From an uncultured Collinsella sp. (GTDB taxonomy: Bacteria > Actinomycetota > Coriobacteriia > Coriobacteriales > Coriobacteriaceae), in contig CAAELE010000044.1 of the NCBI GenBank assembly GCA_900756765.1, positions 62,001 through 126,000 of the forward strand: a stretch of DNA of 64,000 bases, read 5' to 3'. Positions 43,665 to 53,140 of the stretch are shown in pieces; positions within the stretch are counted from its first letter, which is position 1, and each line of letters opens with the position of its first letter. A program made the translations under genes and the position numbers. The notes beneath the pieces were generated by a model. The model was not told where the DNA came from and made no database searches. It was given only the letters and a program-made list of their open reading frames with translations.

Positions 43665-44573
43665 ATGGCAAAACAGCTGCCAAAGCGCGACCTTGAGAAC
43701 GTGGGTCTGGGCGTCACGGGCGCGTGCGTAGCGCTCGTGACGCTTGTCGTTGCCGCGCTCATCTTTATGGTCGCCCAAAAGGGCCTCTCGGCTTTTTTCA
43801 AGGACGGCGTTTCGGTCGTCGAGTTCTTCACCGGCACCAAGTGGGACCTGGCCAACACAGCCGAAAACGGCCTGCCCTACACCGGCGCCCTGCCCCTGAT
43901 CGTCACCTCGTTTGCGGTCATGGTGCTCTCCACGCTCATCGCGCTGCCCGTCGCCATCGGCTCTGCCATCTTTGCGGTCGAGATCCAGCCTAAGTTTGGC
44001 TCCAAGATCTTTCAGCCGCTTATTGAGCTTTTGACCGGCATTCCCTCGGTCGTCTTTGGCCTGATCGGCTTTCACATGGTCGTCGGCCTTATGAAGAGCG
44101 TTTTCCACGTGAGCACGGGACTGGGTATCTTGCCCGGCGCCATCGTGCTGGCCGTCATGATCCTGCCGACCATGACCACGCTTTCGGTCGATGGCCTGCG
44201 CGCCGTGCCCGACAGCTACCGTCAGGGCTCGCTCGCGCTGGGCTACACCCGCTGGCAGACCATCTGGCACGTGGTGCTCAAGTCCGCCATGCCGTCGCTC
44301 ATGACTGCGGTCATCCTGGGCATGACCCGCGCCTTTGGCGAGACGCTCGCCGTGCGTATGGTTATCGGCGGCATCGAGGCCATGCCGACGTCGCTGCTGT
44401 CGCCGGCGTCCACCATCACCACCACGCTTACCACGTCTATGGCGGTCTATGCCGAGGGCTCGGCCCAGGACGATGTTCTGTGGGCGCTTGGTCTGCTGTT
44501 GATGGGCATGAGCCTCATCTTCATCCTGATCATCCACCTCATTGGCCGCAAGGGGGCGAAGGCTCGTGGCTAG
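43665..44573 (+). CDS. pstC: Phosphate ABC transporter permease PstC
   Basis: A 302-residue permease with six TM helices. The EAA-type loop that contacts the ATPase reads VDGLRAVPDSYRQGSLALGYTRWQTIW, typical of PstC. FELLTGIPSVVFGLIGF-type sequence (IELLTGIPSVVFGLIGF) is also diagnostic. It forms the membrane channel with PstA. The gene lies 24 bp after pstS and overlaps pstA by 8 bases. The 699-residue antisense frame that spans pstS and pstC is a shadow. Confidence 0.95.
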   Translation: MAKQLPKRDLENVGLGVTGACVALVTLVVAALIFMVAQKGLSAFFKDGVSVVEFFTGTKWDLANTAENGLPYTGALPLIVTSFAVMVLSTLIALPVAIGSAIFAVEIQPKFGSKIFQPLIELLTGIPSVVFGLIGFHMVVGLMKSVFHVSTGLGILPGAIVLAVMILPTMTTLSVDGLRAVPDSYRQGSLALGYTRWQTIWHVVLKSAMPSLMTAVILGMTRAFGETLAVRMVIGGIEAMPTSLLSPASTITTTLTTSMAVYAEGSAQDDVLWALGLLLMGMSLIFILIIHLIGRKGAKARG

Positions 44574-45488
44574 CACGCACATCCATATCGACGAAGCGAG
44601 ACTCGAGCGCGTCCAAAAACAGGACCGCATCGCTACGGGCGTGTTGACGGCAATCGTCGCCATCGTCATGCTCATCGTCATCTCCATGGTGGCCTATATC
44701 CTGCTCGAGGGCGTCTCGACGCTGTTCCAGCCGGGCTTCCTCACGCAGCCCGCGCGCGCCAACGGTACCCAGGGCGGCGTGCTCTACCAGCTGTTCGACT
44801 CGTTCTATCTGCTGATGATCACCTTAGGTATCTCGGTGCCCATCAGTTTGGGCGGTGCGGTCTTCCTGGTTGAGTACGCACCGGACGGCCCTATCCGCGA
44901 CATCGCCTCCACCGCCATCGAGACGCTGTCCTCGCTGCCTTCCATCGTCGTCGGCATGTTCGGCTTTCTGGTCTTCTCGGTGCAGCTGGGCTGGAAGTAT
45001 TCCATCATCTCCGGCGCCGTCGCGCTCACCATGTTTAACATCCCCATCCTGGTGCGCGTGATTCAGCAGGCGCTCGAGGATGTGCCGCGGGCCCAGCGCG
45101 ATGCGTGCCTGGCCATGGGCCTTACTCGCTGGGAGGCCACACTGCACATCCTGATCCCCGAGGCCATGCCTGCCATCGTGACCGGCATCGTGCTTTCGGC
45201 CGGCCGCGTGTTTGGCGAGGCCGCGGCGCTGCTCTTTACCTCGGGCATGAGCTCGCCGGTGCGTCTGAACTTCTTGAGCTTTAACCTGTCGAGCCCCACC
45301 TGCGCCTGGAACGTGTTCCGTCCCGGTGAGTCGCTCGCCGTGCACATCTACAAGATTTACGGCGAGGGCAGCCCCGAGGCACAGCAGATCGTCTGGGGCA
45401 CCGCCGCACTGCTGATGATCTGCGTGCTGCTGTTTAACGTAGTCGCCCGCATCGTGGGCAAGCAACTGGCAAGGAAGATGACGGCCGA

Positions 45489-45492
<4 letters not shown>
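44566..45492 (+). CDS. pstA: Phosphate ABC transporter permease PstA
   Basis: A 308-residue permease. GTG 44566 begins inside the last codons of pstC and has a purine-rich RBS (GGGGGCGAAGG); a longer frame from 44542 overlaps further and is not used. Six TM helices are visible, with the PstA signatures IETLSSLPSIVVGMFGF and the ATPase-contact loop ALEDVPRAQRDACLAMGLTRW. It pairs with PstC. The stop overlaps the start of pstB (ATGA), which suggests translational coupling. Confidence 0.95.
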
Positions 45493-46361
<869 letters not shown>

Positions 46362-46432
46362 TCCGGGACATGCTTGAGGCCCGCGGCGGCCACGGTCGCC
46401 ACGGGACTGATTGGAGAGGTGGGTCATCTCTT

Positions 46433-46454
46433 GCGGGAGGTGGCCCGCCTTTTT
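46433..46454 (+). terminator. Terminator of the pst operon
   Basis: A short GCGGG/CCCGC stem (46433-46437 with 46444-46448) is followed by CTTTTTG. It lies 72 bp after pstB and 70 bp before the ABC-F gene. Confidence 0.55.
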
Positions 46455-46524
46455 GTGCCGTGTGCGCCCCGCCTTTTCGCTGCTATCATGGACAACGTTG
46501 AATTTCTACGAAGGAGCAGGGCAT

Positions 46525-48384
46525 ATGGCGATTCTTTTGGGATGCGATTCCGTCAGCCTAGAGTTTCCCACCAAGCATATTTTCGATAGCGTGACGCTCG
46601 GCGTGGGCGAGGGCGACCGTATTGGCATCGTCGGTAAAAACGGCGACGGCAAGTCGACGCTGCTGAGTGTACTCGCGGGCACGCTGGAGCCCGACGATGG
46701 CCGCGTGACGCATCGCCGCGGCACCACGATCGGTCTGCTCGGCCAAAAGGACCAGCTTGTCGACACCGATACCGTGCATCATGCCGTTGTGGGCGACACG
46801 CCCGAGTACGAGTGGGCGTCGAGCCCCCGCACGCGCCAGATCCTCGCCGGCCTCATTAGCGATGTGCCCTGGGAGGGCACGGTGGGCGAGCTTTCGGGCG
46901 GCCAGCGCCGTCGCGTGGACCTCGCGCGCCTGCTGATCGGCGACTACGACGTGCTCATGCTCGACGAGCCCACCAACCACCTGGACATGCGCACCATCAA
47001 CTGGCTCGCGCGCCATCTTAAGGCTCGCTGGCAGCGTGGTCAGGGCGCCATGCTCGTGGTCACGCACGACCGCTGGTTCTTGGACGAGGTCTGCACCAGC
47101 ATGTGGGAGGTCCATGACGGCCAGGTCGATCCCTTCGAGGGCGGCTACTCGGCATACATCCTGCAGCGCGTGGAACGCGACCGCATGGCCGCCGTCACCG
47201 AGGAACGCCGCCGCAACATGGCACGCAAGGAGCTTGCGTGGCTGAGCCGTGGCGCCCAGGCGCGCTCCACCAAGCCCAAGTTTCGCGTGGATGCCGCTCG
47301 CGAACTTATCGCCGACGTGCCGCCCGTGCGCGACGAGCTGGAGCTCAAGCGCCTGGCGGTGAGCCGCCTGGGCAAGCAGGTCATCGACGTGATCGACGTG
47401 GACGCCGGCTATGCGGATACCGACGGCGCGCCCAAGCAGGTGCTCTCCGACGTGACCTGGCTTATCGGCGCGGGCGACCGCTATGGTCTTTTGGGTGAGA
47501 ACGGTGCCGGCAAGTCCACGCTGCTCGACGTGATCCAGGGCAAGATCGCGCCCCTGCGCGGCCGCGTGAAGATCGGCCAGACGGTACGTTTTGGCGTGCT
47601 ATCGCAGCAGCTCGAGGAGCTCGAGCCCTACATGGGCGACACGATCCGCGAGGTGCTCAGCAACTATAAGAAGTACTACGTCATCGACGGCAAGGAGACT
47701 TCGCCCGAGAAGCTCTGCGAGCGCCTGGGCTTTACGACCCAACAGCTCTGGAGTCGTATCGGCGACCTTTCGGGTGGCCAACGCCGTCGCCTGTCGCTGC
47801 TGCTGACGATCCTGGACGAGCCCAACGTGCTTATCCTGGACGAGCCGGGCAACGACCTGGATACCGATATGCTCGCGATTGTCGAGGATCTGCTGGACGG
47901 CTGGCCCGGCACGCTGATCCTGGTGACGCACGACCGTTTCCTCATGGAGCGCGTGACCGACCAACAGTGGGCACTGCTTGACGGCCACCTGACGCATATG
48001 CCCGGCGGCGTCGATCAGTACCTGCGCCTGTGCAACGCCACCGCCGAGGGCGAGCCCGTGGGCGCGCCGAGTGCCAAGACCGGCACGTTCGACACCGGTG
48101 CCGCAGCGGTTGCGGCCGAAAAGCCTAAGACGAGCGGGCAGCCCAACGGTCTTTCCAATGCCGAGCGCCAGAAGCTTCGCCGCGAGGTGAGCTCGCTCGA
48201 GCGCAAGATGGAGACGCAGCGCGCTCGCGTGGAGGAGGCCGAGGCCGCCATGGCCCAGGTCGACCCCACCAACTACACGGCGCTGGGCGAGCAGCAGGCA
48301 AAGATCGACGAGGCCCACGCTGCTATGGACGAGCTGGAGATGGCGTGGCTCGAGGCGAGCGAAAAGCTCGAGGGCGAGGAGTAG
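46525..48384 (+). CDS. ABC-F family ATPase (ribosome-associated, Uup/EttA-like)
   Basis: A 619-residue soluble protein with two ATPase domains. The first has VGKNGDGKST and LSGGQRRRVDLA with DEPTNHLD; the second has LGENGAGKST and LSGGQRRRLSLL with DEPGNDLD. A charged linker helix joins them and a C-terminal coiled coil of about 60 residues (RQKLRREVSSLERKMETQRA) is Uup-like. There are no TM helices. ABC-F proteins act on the ribosomal E site, in translation control or antibiotic protection. ATG 46525 has GAAGGAG upstream; the frame from 46411 is an extension. It is likely a housekeeping member. Confidence 0.92.
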   Translation: MAILLGCDSVSLEFPTKHIFDSVTLGVGEGDRIGIVGKNGDGKSTLLSVLAGTLEPDDGRVTHRRGTTIGLLGQKDQLVDTDTVHHAVVGDTPEYEWASSPRTRQILAGLISDVPWEGTVGELSGGQRRRVDLARLLIGDYDVLMLDEPTNHLDMRTINWLARHLKARWQRGQGAMLVVTHDRWFLDEVCTSMWEVHDGQVDPFEGGYSAYILQRVERDRMAAVTEERRRNMARKELAWLSRGAQARSTKPKFRVDAARELIADVPPVRDELELKRLAVSRLGKQVIDVIDVDAGYADTDGAPKQVLSDVTWLIGAGDRYGLLGENGAGKSTLLDVIQGKIAPLRGRVKIGQTVRFGVLSQQLEELEPYMGDTIREVLSNYKKYYVIDGKETSPEKLCERLGFTTQQLWSRIGDLSGGQRRRLSLLLTILDEPNVLILDEPGNDLDTDMLAIVEDLLDGWPGTLILVTHDRFLMERVTDQQWALLDGHLTHMPGGVDQYLRLCNATAEGEPVGAPSAKTGTFDTGAAAVAAEKPKTSGQPNGLSNAERQKLRREVSSLERKMETQRARVEEAEAAMAQVDPTNYTALGEQQAKIDEAHAAMDELEMAWLEASEKLEGEE

Positions 48385-48390
48385 ACGAGG

Positions 48391-49161
48391 ATGATCAAAG
48401 CCGCGTTTTTCGATATCGACGGCACGCTGCTGAGCTTTAAGACGCACCGGATTCCGGCGTCGGCGCAGCGGGTGCTCGACAGCTTTCACGAGCAGGGGAT
48501 TGCGTGCGTGATCGCCACGGGCCGTCCGACCTACCAGATGCCGGACTGGCTGTTCGACTTGGGCTGGGATGCGTACATTACGCTCTCGGGCCAGCACTGC
48601 TTTGATGCCGAGGGCGTTTACCGTAGCTGTCCGATTGATCCGGACGACGTTGCGGTGATTGTGGACCAGGTGGCGCAGGGGCGCTACGACTTGCTGTGCA
48701 TGCAGGGCGAGAACTCGTTTGTGAACCGCCTGTCCGAGCGCGTGGTGACGGCCGGCAGCAACGCGGGAATCGTCTACCACGAGGAGCCGTTTGAGCACGC
48801 CTTCGATGCGCCGGTCTACCAGTTTTGCGCCTTTGTGGATCCGGTCGACGAGCATATCGTGACCGATGCGGTGTCGCATTCGCTCACTACGCGCTGGTGC
48901 GATCTGTTCTGCGACATTATTCCGGCCAACGGCGGCAAGGACCTGGGCGTGGCGGCGACGCTGGAGCGCCTGGGTATCGACGCGAGCGAAGCGATCGCCT
49001 TTGGCGACGGCGAAAACGACCTGTCGATGTTTTCCGCCGTGGGCACAAGTGTGGCCATGGGCAACGCGCAGGACACGGTGAAGGCCGCGGCGACCTACGT
49101 TACGACCGCCGTAGACGACGATGGGATCTACAACGCCGCAAAGCACTTTGGCCTGCTATAG
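48391..49161 (+). CDS. Cof-type HAD hydrolase
   Basis: A 256-residue HAD subfamily IIB phosphatase. Motif I is FFDIDGTLLS, motif II is IATGRP, motif III has Lys in NGGKDLGVAATL, and motif IV is GDGENDLSMF. The alpha/beta C2B cap lies between motifs II and III. Members remove phosphate from sugar phosphates or from FMN and related cofactors. It begins 6 bp after the ABC-F stop and is probably co-transcribed. Cytosolic. Confidence 0.9.
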   Translation: MIKAAFFDIDGTLLSFKTHRIPASAQRVLDSFHEQGIACVIATGRPTYQMPDWLFDLGWDAYITLSGQHCFDAEGVYRSCPIDPDDVAVIVDQVAQGRYDLLCMQGENSFVNRLSERVVTAGSNAGIVYHEEPFEHAFDAPVYQFCAFVDPVDEHIVTDAVSHSLTTRWCDLFCDIIPANGGKDLGVAATLERLGIDASEAIAFGDGENDLSMFSAVGTSVAMGNAQDTVKAAATYVTTAVDDDGIYNAAKHFGLL

Positions 49162-49183
49162 CTGCGGGCCGGCACCCGGCACC

Positions 49184-49220
49184 TGGGGACACTCCTTGAG
49201 GAGCGTCCCCATTTTGTTTT
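49184..49220 (+). terminator. Terminator after the Cof hydrolase, made from a GGGGAC repeat
   Basis: Stem 49184-49196 with 49199-49211 (one mismatch, 2-base loop) is followed by TTTTGTTTT. The left arm is a copy of the dispersed repeat seen at 33792 and 33819. Confidence 0.7.
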
Positions 49221-49243
49221 CGTCCCGCACGTTTTGTGAAACA

Positions 49244-49294
49244 CGGCTAACTTTTAGGCAAAGTAGTAAGACATGGGCAACTTTTGCGGTAAAG
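49244..49294 (+). promoter_or_regulatory. Candidate metal-responsive promoter of the DtxR-type gene
   Basis: Two direct repeats, AACTTTTAGGCAAAGTA (49250-49266) and AACTTTTGCGGTAAAGTA (49279-49296), lie 60-100 bp before the gene. The second is preceded by CATGGGC. CATGGGCAACTTTTG (49272-49286) matches CATGGGCAACTATTG at 55722-55736 ahead of the metal exporter. Confidence 0.45.
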
Positions 49295-49349
49295 TAAATC
49301 AAGCAAAAGTATCCAAAGGCTAACTAGAAGCCATCGCGAAAGGCGGCCC

Positions 49350-49739
49350 ATGGCCCTTCGTGAATCCGGAGAAGACTATCTCGAATCTATTTATGTGCTC
49401 TCGAAGCACCAAGGCATCGTTCGATCGATTGACGTTGCCGAATACCTGGGCGTAACCAAGGCAAGCGTCTCCAAGGCCATGGCGACCTTGGAGAGCAACG
49501 GCTACGTGGAGATGGGCAAACGCGATGTGCATCTGACGGAACGCGGTCTTGAGGTTGCCCGTCAAATGTGGGAGCGCCATTGCTTTTTCGTGCGGCTGCT
49601 CGAGGAAGCCGGTGTTTCGGCGGATGTCGCGTCGCAAGAGGGCTGCCACATGGAGCACTGTCTGAGTGAGGAGAGCTTCGAGAAACTGAGGGCGATGCTG
49701 GGGCGGGATGGTGCTTCGGCGCCAACAATGACCGACTAG
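49350..49739 (+). CDS. DtxR/MntR-family metal-dependent regulator
   Basis: A 129-residue regulator of the iron/manganese-dependent DtxR family. The N-terminal winged helix has ESGEDYLESIYVLSKHQGIVRSIDVAEYLGVTKASVSKAMATLESNGYVEM, and the dimerisation half contains ERHCFFVRLLEEAGV, EGCHMEHCLSEESFEKL with the expected metal-ligand residues (Glu, Cys/His). The length matches short MntR-like members that lack the SH3 domain. It is predicted to bind metal and then DNA. Its promoter shares a motif with that of the His-rich exporter at 55824. ATG 49350 has GAAAGG upstream. The convergent P-type ATPase gene follows after a large palindrome. Confidence 0.88.
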   Translation: MALRESGEDYLESIYVLSKHQGIVRSIDVAEYLGVTKASVSKAMATLESNGYVEMGKRDVHLTERGLEVARQMWERHCFFVRLLEEAGVSADVASQEGCHMEHCLSEESFEKLRAMLGRDGASAPTMTD

Positions 49740-49760
49740 CATTCCCACAGTGGCGCGCCT

Positions 49761-49779
49761 CCCGCGCCAAAGGCGCGGG
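49761..49779 (+). terminator. Hairpin after the DtxR-type gene
   Basis: A perfect 8-bp stem CCCGCGCC/GGCGCGGG with an AAA loop lies 22 bp after the stop. No T-tract follows, so terminator activity is uncertain. Confidence 0.4.
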
Positions 49780-49877
49780 ACAGCGATTGGGATAAAAGGT
49801 TCTTTCGGCAATGTCCAATTCAGACAAGGAACCCCGTCAGCAAGCGATGCCCAAGAACCGCCAGCAACGTTACTGCA

Positions 49878-50004
49878 GGCCGGGGCCGGGCTTGGTTTTG
49901 AAAACACTCCGCAGCGCGAGGCCCGCCTTTCCGTTGCTCCGTAGGAGCAGGAAAGACGGGCCTCATGCGCGAGGACGTTTTTAAAACCAAGCCCGGCCCC
50001 GGCC
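49878..50004. repeat. 127-bp nested palindrome between convergent genes
   Basis: Outer arms of 28 bases (49878-49905 with 49977-50004) match at all but one position. Inner arms of 15 bases (49918-49932 with 49950-49964) match except for one position and enclose a TGCTCC-GTA-GGAGCA stem. The two 12-base junctions are partly complementary, so the whole could fold into one long hairpin. It fits a MITE-like or REP-type element. Confidence 0.8.
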
Positions 50005-50020
50005 GGACAGCCCACGAACG

Positions 50021-51973
50021 CTACAGGTTCTTGACACCCATCGCGCGCATGGCGTTCAGGATGGCGATGATCGCCACGCCTACGTCGCCGAACACGGCAA
50101 GCCACATGTTGGCGATGCCCAGTGCCGCAAGCACCAGAATCAGCAACTTAATGCCCAGCGCAAAGATGATGTTCTGCCAGACGATCGCCATGGTCTTGCG
50201 CGCCACACGGATGGCGCGGGCGATGTTGGACGGCTTGTCGTCCATGAGCACAACGTCGGCGGCCTCAATCGCGGCGTCGGACCCCATGGCGCCCATGGCA
50301 ATGCCCACATCGGCACGGGTGAGCACGGGCGCATCGTTGATGCCGTCGCCGACAAAGGCGAGCTTGCCCTTGCCGCTTTCGGCCGCGAGCAGCACTTCAA
50401 CGCGCTCGACCTTGTCGCCCGGTAGCAGCTGCGCGTGGAACTCGTCGAGCCCCAACTGTTCGGCAACGGACGCAGCCACTTCCTCGCGGTCGCCTGTGAG
50501 CATGACGGTGCGCTTGACGCCGGCGGCGTGCAAGTCGCGGATCGTTTGCTCGGCATCGGCCTTAACGGTGTCTGCAATCACGATGTGGCCGGCGTACACG
50601 CCGTCAGCGAGCACATGCAGAATCGTTCCGATGACCTCGCAATCGGGCGCTTCGACTCCGGCCGCGGCGAGCATCTTTGCGTTGCCAACGACGACGTGCT
50701 TGCCGTCGATGGTTGCCATCACACCGTGGCCCGCGTCGTTGGCGGAGTCGCTCACGCGCTTGGGGTCGACCTCGCCCTGGTAGGCGACGCGCACGGACTG
50801 CGCGATGGGGTGATCGGAGAAAGACTCCGCAAGGGCTGCGACCTCAAGCAACGACTGCTCGGTATTGCCTGCCTCGGGGTGTACCGCCACGACCGAGAAC
50901 GTGCCGTTGGTGAGGGTGCCCGTCTTGTCAAAGACGACGGTGTCCACGTCGGCGAGCGTCTCGAGGTAGTTAGAACCCTTGATGAGAACGCCCAGCTTGG
51001 ACGCGCCGCCGATGCCGCCAAAGAAACTGAGCGGCACGCTGATCACCAACGCGCACGGGCAGCTGACGACCAGGAAGGTCAGACCGCGCAGAATCCAGTC
51101 GGACCAGGCGCCGGTGACCAGGCCGCCGCCAAGCGCGAGCATCGCGGCCGCACCGGTGACGGCGGGGGTGTAGACGCGGGCAAAGCGCGTGATGAAGTTC
51201 TCGGTGAGCGCCTTCTTTTCGCTGGCATTCTCCACGAGCTCCAGGACGCGCGCGACGGTGGATTCGCCAAACGGCTTGGTGGTGCGCACGTGGATGAGGC
51301 CCGTCATGTTGATGCAGCCGCTGATGATATCGTCGCCGGACTTGGCGGGGCGGGGGACTGACTCGCCCGTGAGCGCGGCGGTGTCGAGCTGGGTTTCGCC
51401 CTCGACGATGACGCCGTCGATAGGCACGCGCTCGCCGGGTTTGACCACGATCACGGTGCCGACGGCGATGTCATCGGGAAAGACCTGTTCGAGTGTGCCG
51501 TCGACTTGTTCGACGTTGGCGTAGTCGGGCGCGATGTCCATCATGGCACTGATCGACTTGCGGCTCTTGCCCACGGCGTATGCCTGGAACAGCTCGCCGA
51601 CCTGGTAGAACAGCATGACGGCGGCGCCTTCGGCCATGTGCGGGTCGGTATCGGGGAAGAGCACCATGGCAAACGCGCCGATAGTCGCGACGGCCATGAG
51701 GAAGCTCTCGTCGAAGGCCTTGCCGCGGCGGATGTTATTGAATGCCTTTTGCAGTACGTCGTAGCCGGCAATCAAAAATGGCACGAGGAACAGCACGAAG
51801 CTGGCGTAGATGTCGCCCGGGGTGCCGACTGCGGCGGCGAGGGTGCCGAGCTCATCGAGGGCGTACACCACGGCAAAAATGCCCAGCGCTACCAGGATGC
51901 GGTTGCGCTTATGCTCGAGTGGCTCTTTTTTCTTGCGCTTCTTCTTTTTCTTCTTGGGGTCGGCGGTGGCCAT
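50021..51973 (-). CDS. Heavy-metal P1B-type ATPase (Zn/Cd/Pb exporter type)
   Basis: A 650-residue P-type ATPase. ATG 51973 has GGGAGGA upstream. The N-terminus is poly-Lys/Arg instead of a metal-binding HMA domain. Core motifs are LTGESVP, the metal-site SCPCAL in TM6, DKTGTLTNG with the phosphorylated Asp, SDHPIAQ (HP motif) and GDGINDAPVL. CPC with the P1B-2 style TM region suggests Zn2+/Cd2+/Pb2+ export. The HMA domain is encoded separately by the next gene upstream (52075-52293), and an ArsR-type repressor lies beyond it. A TATGA-N8-TCATA operator sits 25 bp before the start. Membrane protein with about eight TM helices. Confidence 0.92.
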   Translation of the reverse strand: MATADPKKKKKKRKKKEPLEHKRNRILVALGIFAVVYALDELGTLAAAVGTPGDIYASFVLFLVPFLIAGYDVLQKAFNNIRRGKAFDESFLMAVATIGAFAMVLFPDTDPHMAEGAAVMLFYQVGELFQAYAVGKSRKSISAMMDIAPDYANVEQVDGTLEQVFPDDIAVGTVIVVKPGERVPIDGVIVEGETQLDTAALTGESVPRPAKSGDDIISGCINMTGLIHVRTTKPFGESTVARVLELVENASEKKALTENFITRFARVYTPAVTGAAAMLALGGGLVTGAWSDWILRGLTFLVVSCPCALVISVPLSFFGGIGGASKLGVLIKGSNYLETLADVDTVVFDKTGTLTNGTFSVVAVHPEAGNTEQSLLEVAALAESFSDHPIAQSVRVAYQGEVDPKRVSDSANDAGHGVMATIDGKHVVVGNAKMLAAAGVEAPDCEVIGTILHVLADGVYAGHIVIADTVKADAEQTIRDLHAAGVKRTVMLTGDREEVAASVAEQLGLDEFHAQLLPGDKVERVEVLLAAESGKGKLAFVGDGINDAPVLTRADVGIAMGAMGSDAAIEAADVVLMDDKPSNIARAIRVARKTMAIVWQNIIFALGIKLLILVLAALGIANMWLAVFGDVGVAIIAILNAMRAMGVKNL

Positions 51974-51997
51974 GACTCGTATCCTCCCATTTGAATG

Positions 51998-52015
51998 TAT
52001 GAACACTCACTCATA
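51998..52015 (-). promoter_or_regulatory. ArsR-type operator upstream of the ATPase
   Basis: TATGA-N8-TCATA, the same pattern as the two sites upstream of the ArsR gene. It is located 25 bp before the ATPase start codon. Confidence 0.65.
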
Positions 52016-52074
52016 TAATTTCGCGTGCAAAGGCCGCGGCAAGCGCGGCCTTTGCAGGTTGGCGTAAACCTGGG

Positions 52075-52293
52075 CTAGAGAATGATCTCGCAGTCCGGCT
52101 CGGCGTCGGCGGTGAACTCCACGACACGGTCGAGGACCTCGTCGAACTCGGTGTCATCGGCCTCGAGCGTCAGCTTCTGGGTCATAAAGTTGACGGACAC
52201 GGATTTGACGCCCTCGAGCTTGGCCAGCTCGTCCTGAAGCTCGCGCGCACAGTTGGCGCAGTCGATCTCGTCGAGTTTAAACTGCTTTTTCAT
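52075..52293 (-). CDS. Free-standing heavy-metal-associated (HMA) domain protein
   Basis: A 72-residue ferredoxin-like HMA domain with a metal-binding DCANC pair (Cys12, Cys15) and the usual beta-alpha-beta pattern (VKSVSVNFMTQKLTLEAD). Acidic residues at the end (AEPDCEIIL) give an extra Cys. In many P1B ATPases this domain is fused to the N-terminus; here it is a separate protein encoded just upstream of the ATPase. It may act as a metallochaperone. The ATG at 52293 follows AAAGGAACC. The ArsR gene is 62 bp upstream on the same strand. Confidence 0.9.
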   Translation of the reverse strand: MKKQFKLDEIDCANCARELQDELAKLEGVKSVSVNFMTQKLTLEADDTEFDEVLDRVVEFTADAEPDCEIIL

Positions 52294-52355
52294 GGTGGGT
52301 TCCTTTCCCTGTTTTGCGGCTTGGGTGCAGGCCGCGCTGGTACCGTGGTTGGTTG

Positions 52356-52721
52356 CTATTCGCAGATATGGCTCATTCCCTGGTTGAGCATGGTGTAGAC
52401 ATGGTCGTCGGCGAGCGAGTAGAGGATATTGCGTCCGTCGCGGCGGAATTTGACCAGGTGCGACTGCTTAAGCGTGCGCAGCTGGTGCGAAACTGCCGAC
52501 TGCGAGGTTGCGGTCGCCTCGGCGATGTCGGCCACGCAGAGCTCGCGGCCCATGAGGGCATAGAGAATCTTGATGCGCGTGGTGTCGCTGAAGACCTTGA
52601 ACAGGTCGGCGAGGTCGTAGAGAAGCTCCTCGTCGGGAAGGTCCTCGGGCGAGCAGGTGGTGGGGATCACGGGTTCGGTGGCCTCGATGTCGGGTTTCGT
52701 TTCATCAGCGTGTTCGCTCAT
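52356..52721 (-). CDS. ArsR/SmtB-family metal-sensing repressor
   Basis: A 121-residue winged-helix repressor. The HTH reads VADIAEATATSQSAVSHQLRTLKQ. The C-terminal helix has Asp, His (+2), His (+11) and Glu (+3) in DDHVYTMLNQGMSHICE, exactly the spacing of the SmtB alpha-5 zinc site. The alpha-3 region reads ELCVAD, with one Cys only, so a classical CadC-type site is absent. Zn-type sensing is predicted. Two TATGA-N8-TCATA sites lie 15-70 bp upstream of its start and a third before the ATPase, so it probably controls itself, the HMA protein and the exporter. Metal binding would release it from DNA. Confidence 0.92.
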   Translation of the reverse strand: MSEHADETKPDIEATEPVIPTTCSPEDLPDEELLYDLADLFKVFSDTTRIKILYALMGRELCVADIAEATATSQSAVSHQLRTLKQSHLVKFRRDGRNILYSLADDHVYTMLNQGMSHICE

Positions 52722-52734
52722 TGCAGCATCCTTT

Positions 52735-52791
52735 CATATGAACATGCGCTCATATAACTTACTTCCGATTATATGAGCGCATGTTCATATG
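52735..52791. promoter_or_regulatory. Double ArsR-type operator, itself a large inverted repeat
   Basis: Two sites of the form TATGA-N8-TCATA (52737-52754 and 52772-52789) are placed as mirror images in a perfect 23-base inverted repeat (52735-52757 and 52769-52791) with an 11-base spacer. Site centres are 35 bp apart. It lies directly upstream of the ArsR start at 52721. Confidence 0.8.
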
Positions 52792-53140
52792 TCAATATCG
52801 TTTAGGCAATCCGTCGTACAAAATGATGAGGAAAAGCGGACGAGATCCCGGACTAAGCGGTTTTGATAGGTGATGCCGGGGTAGGTGCCCCTGCGCCGTG
52901 CAAAAATTGGAGTATTCTGCAGCTATAGGGGGTCTGCTAATTTATTGCAGGCCAACTAATGCAGCTAAAGAGTTATCTTTGGGTGTCAAACCGATGAGTT
53001 CTTCCTCAAATGTTGCCTAACGTTCTCACGTAAGAGTGATTTCGCTTCACATTTGGATTCACTCGAGGGTGATGGATACCCGGCTCTGCTGAATACTCGC
53101 AATTTTGCACGTCGCTAGGGTACCCACCTTGTTAGTCAGC
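52792..53140. other. Intergenic region without a recognisable gene
   Basis: 349 bp of lower-GC sequence between the ArsR operators and the 3' end of the AbiEi/DUF559-like gene. I see no ORF with plausible composition, no clear terminator and no repeat shared with the other elements. Confidence 0.4.

Noticed and set aside
42588..44687. 699-residue reverse ORF
   Set aside because: Antisense to pstS and pstC, with no recognisable motif.
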